The position numbers and the translations under genes are program-made. Of a stretch of 64,000 nucleotides of DNA, positions 58,480-64,000 are shown piece by piece; position 1 is the stretch's first letter; every line of letters starts with the position of its first letter. The DNA is from Patella vulgata. Lineage: Eukaryota > Mollusca > Gastropoda > Patellidae. Under the pieces are notes generated by a model that searched no databases, was not told where the DNA came from, and worked only from the letters and a program-made list of their open reading frames with translations. The stretch lies in contig NC_065883.2 in assembly GCF_932274485.2 (NCBI RefSeq), forward strand, positions 16,986,222 to 17,050,221, given 5' to 3'.

Positions 58480-58960
58480 TTTGCCTTTAGCTGGGAAACT
58501 TTGATAAGTCGTCTGCTATAAAGACGATGTAGTAGAGCGTGTTCCAATTGTCTCGTGAATGATACTATGTCGTCGATAAATGACCCACAAGTGGTTACAC
58601 AGGATTCACTGTACTGTTACCCGTGGTGGCAATTTGTAATTGTGGTAAGACTCCACTTCACTCGACTTAAGACACCGATATCAGACGATCTGAGGCGTGA
58701 CGTCACCACATGATGGGAGGGCGCGAGAAGTCAACGAGCAAATGATATCCACTACTAACCTGTCCTCTGATTGGTTAATTGAGGATAATTGTAGCCAATT
58801 AATATGCAATAACGTGGTGTCGTGTTTACAAGTTATAATGATGGAAGAATGAGATTAGCGGACATCAACTAGCAGAACGTAATACAATATCCCGCCAAAT
58901 TATCAGACGACAATTAATTGATGGTTTTATTAGAGAGCGAGGTTAATTAGGATGAGAAAC
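58480..58960 (-). promoter_or_regulatory. Candidate promoter-proximal region of Evx-B
   Basis: It lies 0.2-0.7 kb before the ATG and is richer in GC and motifs than the flanks. It has a perfect CRE palindrome TGACGTCA (58698-58705), CTGATTGGTT (58767-58776) running into TTAATTGA, CCAATTAATATGCAAT, and ACAATTAATTGATGG. No TATA box was recognised on the minus strand, so the transcription start is not defined. Confidence 0.4.
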
Positions 58961-61900
58961 AATGGTCGCCATTCTTTTATCGATTGTACTGACGGAGATA
59001 ACAATGGTCTACAATCGAGTTCCACATTTTAACAATACTCTGGAATCAATATAACCCCCTTGGCCATTTTGACGAGTTCGATGATTTTGTTTGAAGGTCT
59101 TCAATGATTTGTGGATTTAGATCTCCAAAAGAACAACAGACTGTGGTTAGAGGTTGGCTAAAGGCAGAGATCAGATAAAATAGAAACCCGACCCTTATTA
59201 TGTGGGGTTTTTTTTTTCGAACATTTATTACAGAAACATGCTACCTGTTTATCTACCGGAAAACTGTATGCAATACTTTAGTATACGACTTTTTGAAAAT
59301 TTATGTTTTGTATTTACAAAATCATTTGTTGAGTTAAAGGGACCGAACAGCAAAAATTCGATGGCCATTGCTTTATGCATGATATTTGGGTGGGGTGGAG
59401 ATATAACTAAAAGATTAAAACTGTTAAGAGACACGAGAAAATAAGAGATACCGAAACTAGAATTGGAAGTAAAGACAAAGACTAATTATACAAAGGCAAC
59501 AAATAATAAATTAAAAAGGCCATGTATTTTGAAATAGTAAATCTTCAGTGTTTTGCGTTAAATAGGTGAACAATTAAGACATATTTTTATCAGGGAGTTG
59601 CCATTTTAACTTCAGATCTTCAGTTTTTATTGGACCCTCTGCTTCTTCCGTTTATCTTAATCATGAACGAAGGAATCATTGTGGTGCGACCCTTAAACCC
59701 CTAATTATACTATCCTTGTATTATTTTATGTTACTCGTTACAATATATGGCGGCCATGTTTGATTTTTATAAATTCTCGGCAATAAAACTAAAACCAAGA
59801 GGCTCCTAACCTAACAAGGTGTAAAATTATTTCTTAAGACGCTTTGATTCATGCCGACCGACAGGTGAAAAACGGTTTATGAGCGACAAGAACTAAACAA
59901 GATTTACCTTGAGACTCCTTTGTTTCTTTTAATTGCATTTAAAGTCGTCTTACTTAAAAAATTTTCAACGGCTCTCGTAAAATTGTTAATTCGATCATTT
60001 CAAAAGAATTTCGTTTTCATTCAACAAATAGAGGTGAGATAGAAAGTGTTTCAGAATGTGCTAGCGACAAATTACAGGTTAGGGGTGAAATTATTTTATA
60101 AGCAGATTAAAGCGTCGACCTCTCTCTCTCTTTAATTAATAAAACAAATATTAACACGATTCTCAAATTGATTTTGTGATATGGTTTACAGATCAGAAAG
60201 CAGGAGATTGGCGGATCGAATGTTGATCATACAATTGAATGCTTTTTGTTTCTACTTGAAAGTCGTAAAAACTGACCACTATGTAATAATTTAATCAACA
60301 CATTTTAAAAAATTGTTCCCAGTATCGGCGAATCAACTGTTGATCATAAAGCTGAATACTTTCTTTTTTTTCTACTTATAATAAATGGCTACATAAAACT
60401 GACCCCAATTGATCATTAATAAAAAAAAAAGGAGAACATATTGTAATTATGCATTGCATTGGGTCTGTTATACGCTTATTGTGTTTCAACTCGTTGATTG
60501 TAAGCCGGGCTGAAAGACTGGACATCAAAGACCCCGATGTCCTAATCATAATTTCAGTAGATATTCAAGAAATCCGCGCCGTTTAATTTCTAAGGGAAAT
60601 GTCCCTCTTTGACACTCGTTTCCCTAATCGTAAAAAAAAAATCCTTTTATGGACTCAATTTCTAATCGGTCATGATTATTTTGAAAAATTCTGAAAGTAA
60701 ATAAAAATGGCCCAGGAACTGTTTATTGAATAATCGCATAATTTAGACAATAATAAGTAGTATATAAATTTTACTCGGAACGTTGTCAATCGCTTTACCT
60801 TCATGGTTTTTATGTTTGGAATGGGCAAAGATTATTCTGAATTCCGGCGTGTTAATTATTTTAATTTAGACATCGACCATTGTGTAGAATACCTGATACC
60901 ATTTCCGATTTATTTAATTAACAAGTTATGTTGTATACGCTTGTATTGGACCACCGAAGGGTCATAATGTAGGAGATCTAAAAATAATGTAGAATCTTAT
61001 ACCGTGTCATCCGGAATAACAATATCTATAAAGAGTAGCTAATTTAGAATATTTTAATTTTTAATTTGCCTTCTTATATTGTTGACATAGTGAAGTCTAT
61101 TTTAATTTTTAAATCGCCAGATATGACTACACTTGTTATATTTTATCTCCGATATTTTCATCTTGGTCATCGACTGACCACCGAGACAACAGCTGTAATA
61201 ATTACAACTTGAAAGACTGGCGCCATATTGGAATCAATATCACACAGTCAGAGAAATGGTTTTTCTTTTTACTACCAATATGTTTGTAGCGTGAGAAGTT
61301 GGTACCATATCGTTTTCTGACCACAAACTAAATTACAACTAGTACTAATTAAACTATATGTTAATGAGTCGGCGTTTTTTGATATTTATATTGAAGAGTA
61401 ATTAATGGATTTTATATTCCTGTGGTAAAATAATTAATTTATTGAGTAATAAACTACATGTGTTTTAGTGAATCTGTTTTCTAAGAATCGATTAGACAAA
61501 AATAGCATCGATTAATTAGAAACAATTAAAGCTTAGGTGTAAAACAATTCAGTGTCAATTTTCGTTTTGTATATATCGCTTAGATAAAAAAAAAGAGTAT
61601 CCAGCCTTATTACCAAAATGACTTTTAGTAGCAACGTTTCTTAAACATATATTTTATGAGTTTAATAGATTAGGTTATACAACAACGGAGTAAGTCAACT
61701 CGACATATTTATATAACAAATGGATATTGAAAAAAGAAAATTGTCGCGATGAAAGTAATTACATGTAAATACGTTTCAGACATCTTTAAATTACTACTGT
61801 TTTTATTCAGTATAAAAGTTTTATATAGATATTTGGTGTTTTCTAATGAAAATTAAAAGGGAAATCAGATATTCTATACAACTGTAACCAATGCAATAAA

Positions 61901-62260
61901 ATTTGAAGAAACCAACTTCTAGGAAGAACTTCAAATTTTAAAGTAGAATAGTACAACGACAGAATAAAATTCGGCACAACACAGAACCCTGGGGACTACC
62001 GAGTTCAGTATAATGATAATTTTTTGTCTAAACGTCTTCCGTGTTCATTGGAAAAGGAGGAATTATGAAAATAGGCATTGAAATAACAATTAACAATATA
62101 TTTGCAATTATGATATATATTGCTATATATTTTTTTCTAGCATAATTTACAGAAGATTTGATTCTGTGTCGTGGTTAATATATATTATAAGCCTTTGTTT
62201 TAGTCAGTAAATCATAAATCATTGCCTAAACAATACATTAATACAATGTAGACAATATAT
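58961..62260. other. Upstream flank of Evx-B, no gene recognised
   Basis: AT-rich with scattered homopolymer and CT tracts. The ORFs at 59202-59444 and 59249-59434 overlap on opposite strands and have no motif. A (CT)n tract lies at about 60118-60131. Confidence 0.4.
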
Positions 62261-62263
62261 AAA

Positions 62264-62388
62264 AATAAAATAAAACCAAGTACGAACAATCCAAACCATA
62301 AGACAGAATTCGAAGTCCTAAAAAACGTTATAGGCAAAATAGTGTATTCAAGCAAAATAGTGTAATCAGCAAATAGACTGCTCCTCGT
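62264..62388 (+). repeat. Short repeat, copy 2 (upstream of Evx-B)
   Basis: Same orientation as copy 1 at 49573-49678. The core 62293-62388 differs at two positions. A 20-bp insertion bounded by AAACCA separates the core from the shared A-rich flank. Confidence 0.9.
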
Positions 62389-63063
62389 ATTAGGAAAGAA
62401 GAAGTCCAGTTTTCTCATGATATTGCACTAATTTGATCCGGATTTTATTCAGAGAATTCTCGATAACGATTGACAATTCGAAGGAATAACTTGAATAATG
62501 AATGACCTGTTGATTTAAGTTATTCTAGAAAATATTTTTCTTGGAAACAATAAAATCCAAAATGACTTTTAGCTTTCTGCTATATGAACAAAAGTGAATG
62601 GGAGTGTTGAGTTACCCGAGTACATGAATTGAAAAAAATCCACACGTCTTCAAACAATACTTTGGGCGCTATTGACGAAAACGATCTCGGTGATACCTGG
62701 CGGTGATTAGTAGGACTCCCTTTAACTTCCTATGTCGTCCAAAAAACCGTTGCGTTACAGCTTGTTGTAACTTGAAGTCAAAAATCGTGTTTCCAAAAAT
62801 AATTAAACAATAGCAACATCAATTATCGTGAACAGCCCACACCAGGAACTTTCTTCATAACAGCAATCATTGTTTATAGCTACATTAACTTGATAATTTT
62901 TGACTGGCGTTAATATTGTTGTTGACTTAATTTGTCTCATTTTTAAAGGAGCGTTGACATTAATTTGGAATTTTTTAAGATTTTGTGTATAAATTAAATA
63001 AAATAATCAGTAAACATGTTTCAAAAGGTTTTCATTTATCACAGTATACGGTTACATATTTTT
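62389..63063. other. Intergenic DNA, nothing recognised
   Basis: AT-rich unique sequence. Confidence 0.4.
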
Positions 63064-63068
63064 TTTTT

Positions 63069-63332
63069 GGGGGGGGGGGGCGAATGGGTAGCACGTGCGC
63101 GCTGTATCATAAGGTCTTTATTGAGCCAACTGGCGTGGTTTCGATTCCTCGGTTGTACGTGACAAGGAGTAGGATCGCCTGTCCGACCTCGTGGGTTTTC
63201 TCCGGGTCCCCCGATTTCCTGGCACTGCTAATGATCCCTACGCGGAAGCGAATTATTGACATTAAATTGAACCATATCTTAGACCGGAAATGACCTAGTT
63301 TGTGGACGTTAAACTCTCTCTCTCTCTCTCTC
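63069..63332 (+). repeat. SINE family 1, nearly complete, preceded by poly-G
   Basis: A poly-G tract leads into CGAATGGGTAGCACGTGCGC (box-A region), GGTTTCGATTCCTCGG (box B), the central domain and the tail, ending in (CT)n. The ORF over it is repeat-derived. Confidence 0.9.
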
Positions 63333-63334
63333 CT

Positions 63335-63566
63335 TTTTGAATGTTAACTATAACCTAGCTCACAACACGCCGTCCGTGCTGCTATGCGAACAGTCTAAGG
63401 AGGAATTTTTTTAGTAAACCCGTGCGTAAGACTTACGTGGCACTTGCATGTGTTATGCACCGTAGAAGATCGCAGACTGGCCGTAGAGACTTTTGGTCCT
63501 GCGCATACAAAATTTTCACTCGGTTTCTTGCGGCTGGTCTGCGAACTACCAAACCATACGACCCAT
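63335..63566 (+). repeat. Repeat following SINE family 1, shared with 8304-8552
   Basis: Same order and orientation as at 8304-8552, with substitutions and small indels. It again starts directly after the SINE CT tail. Confidence 0.85.
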
Positions 63567-64000
63567 GTGGAGGCAGACCACCATTAAATTTCATCATCTC
63601 GGTACCCACGAATTGTAGTTCGTCTATTTATAGCAATTCTCTCTCTCTCTTTTCTCCCCTTTTGCATGCCCATTTTTGTTGATTTTTTGGTCTAGAATGG
63701 ACGAAGAGGGTTCGAATTAACATTTTCTGCCAGGTTTTGGTAAATATTCATGATTTTGAGGCGGAAGGATAAGAGGGTTATCAGGTTAGCTACAGCGATA
63801 TGTACGGCAACTAGTTACATATTTTTAGTATGCTTCTTCAAGTTTGTGTATCTCAAAATTTTGGTGGTCAACCTCATACAAATTTTAGTGCAAAGACATG
63901 ACCACTTGTTCCTCTGTCGGTAGTGAAAAGCATTCAGCCCAACGAAAATTTGGGGGAAAGTGGGAGGTGGGCAAAGAGGCCAGAATTAACATTGAAGTCA
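63567..64000. other. Window end, nothing further recognised
   Basis: Contains another (CT)n tract near 63640. The ORF 63422-63682 is mostly repeat. No gene signal. Confidence 0.4.

Overview
The window is AT-rich, intron-rich animal DNA packed with short repeats. It carries two genes of the even-skipped/Evx homeobox family. Organism: the SINE-like repeats, MITE-like elements, long introns and lack of retroelement ORFs suggest a lophotrochozoan, most likely a marine gastropod such as a limpet. The Evx family assignment is firm. The species-level guess rests on my impression of the repeats and is weak.

Layout. Evx-A lies on the + strand (5159-16719): three coding exons, a 10.3-kb first intron and a 293-nt second intron, about 306 aa. 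Evx-B lies on the - strand (58274-50133): three coding exons, a 6.8-kb first intron and a 367-nt second intron, about 308 aa. The genes converge tail to tail across a 33.4-kb interval (16720-50132) in which I find no protein-coding gene. Both have the same architecture: a 250-nt first coding exon, a phase-1 first intron, and a phase-0 second intron that splits the homeobox between homeodomain residues 46 and 47. This points to an old tandem or inverted duplication.

The proteins differ outside and inside the homeodomain. Evx-B keeps a canonical homeodomain and a C-terminal LFRPF motif like the Groucho-recruiting tail of Drosophila Eve. Evx-A has several substitutions in helix 1 and lacks that tail. 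Both are expected to be nuclear DNA-binding transcription factors of posterior or neural patterning.

The rest is repeats and presumptive regulatory DNA. There are two recurrent tRNA-derived SINE families, one of which shares a central domain with a third element. There are at least nine copies or fragments of one ~390-bp MITE-like element whose ends lie in TTAA, two further MITE-like families, and a 530-bp foldback element with a 6-bp target-site duplication. There are also several tandem repeats and many poly-C/poly-G tracts, mostly at SINE edges. Candidate cis-regulatory DNA lies upstream of each gene, in both first introns and in the gap. The recurrence of AACCAATCAG near GACGTCA-type sites is the most suggestive shared signal. 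No virus-like element, CRISPR array, rRNA or free-standing tRNA gene was recognised.
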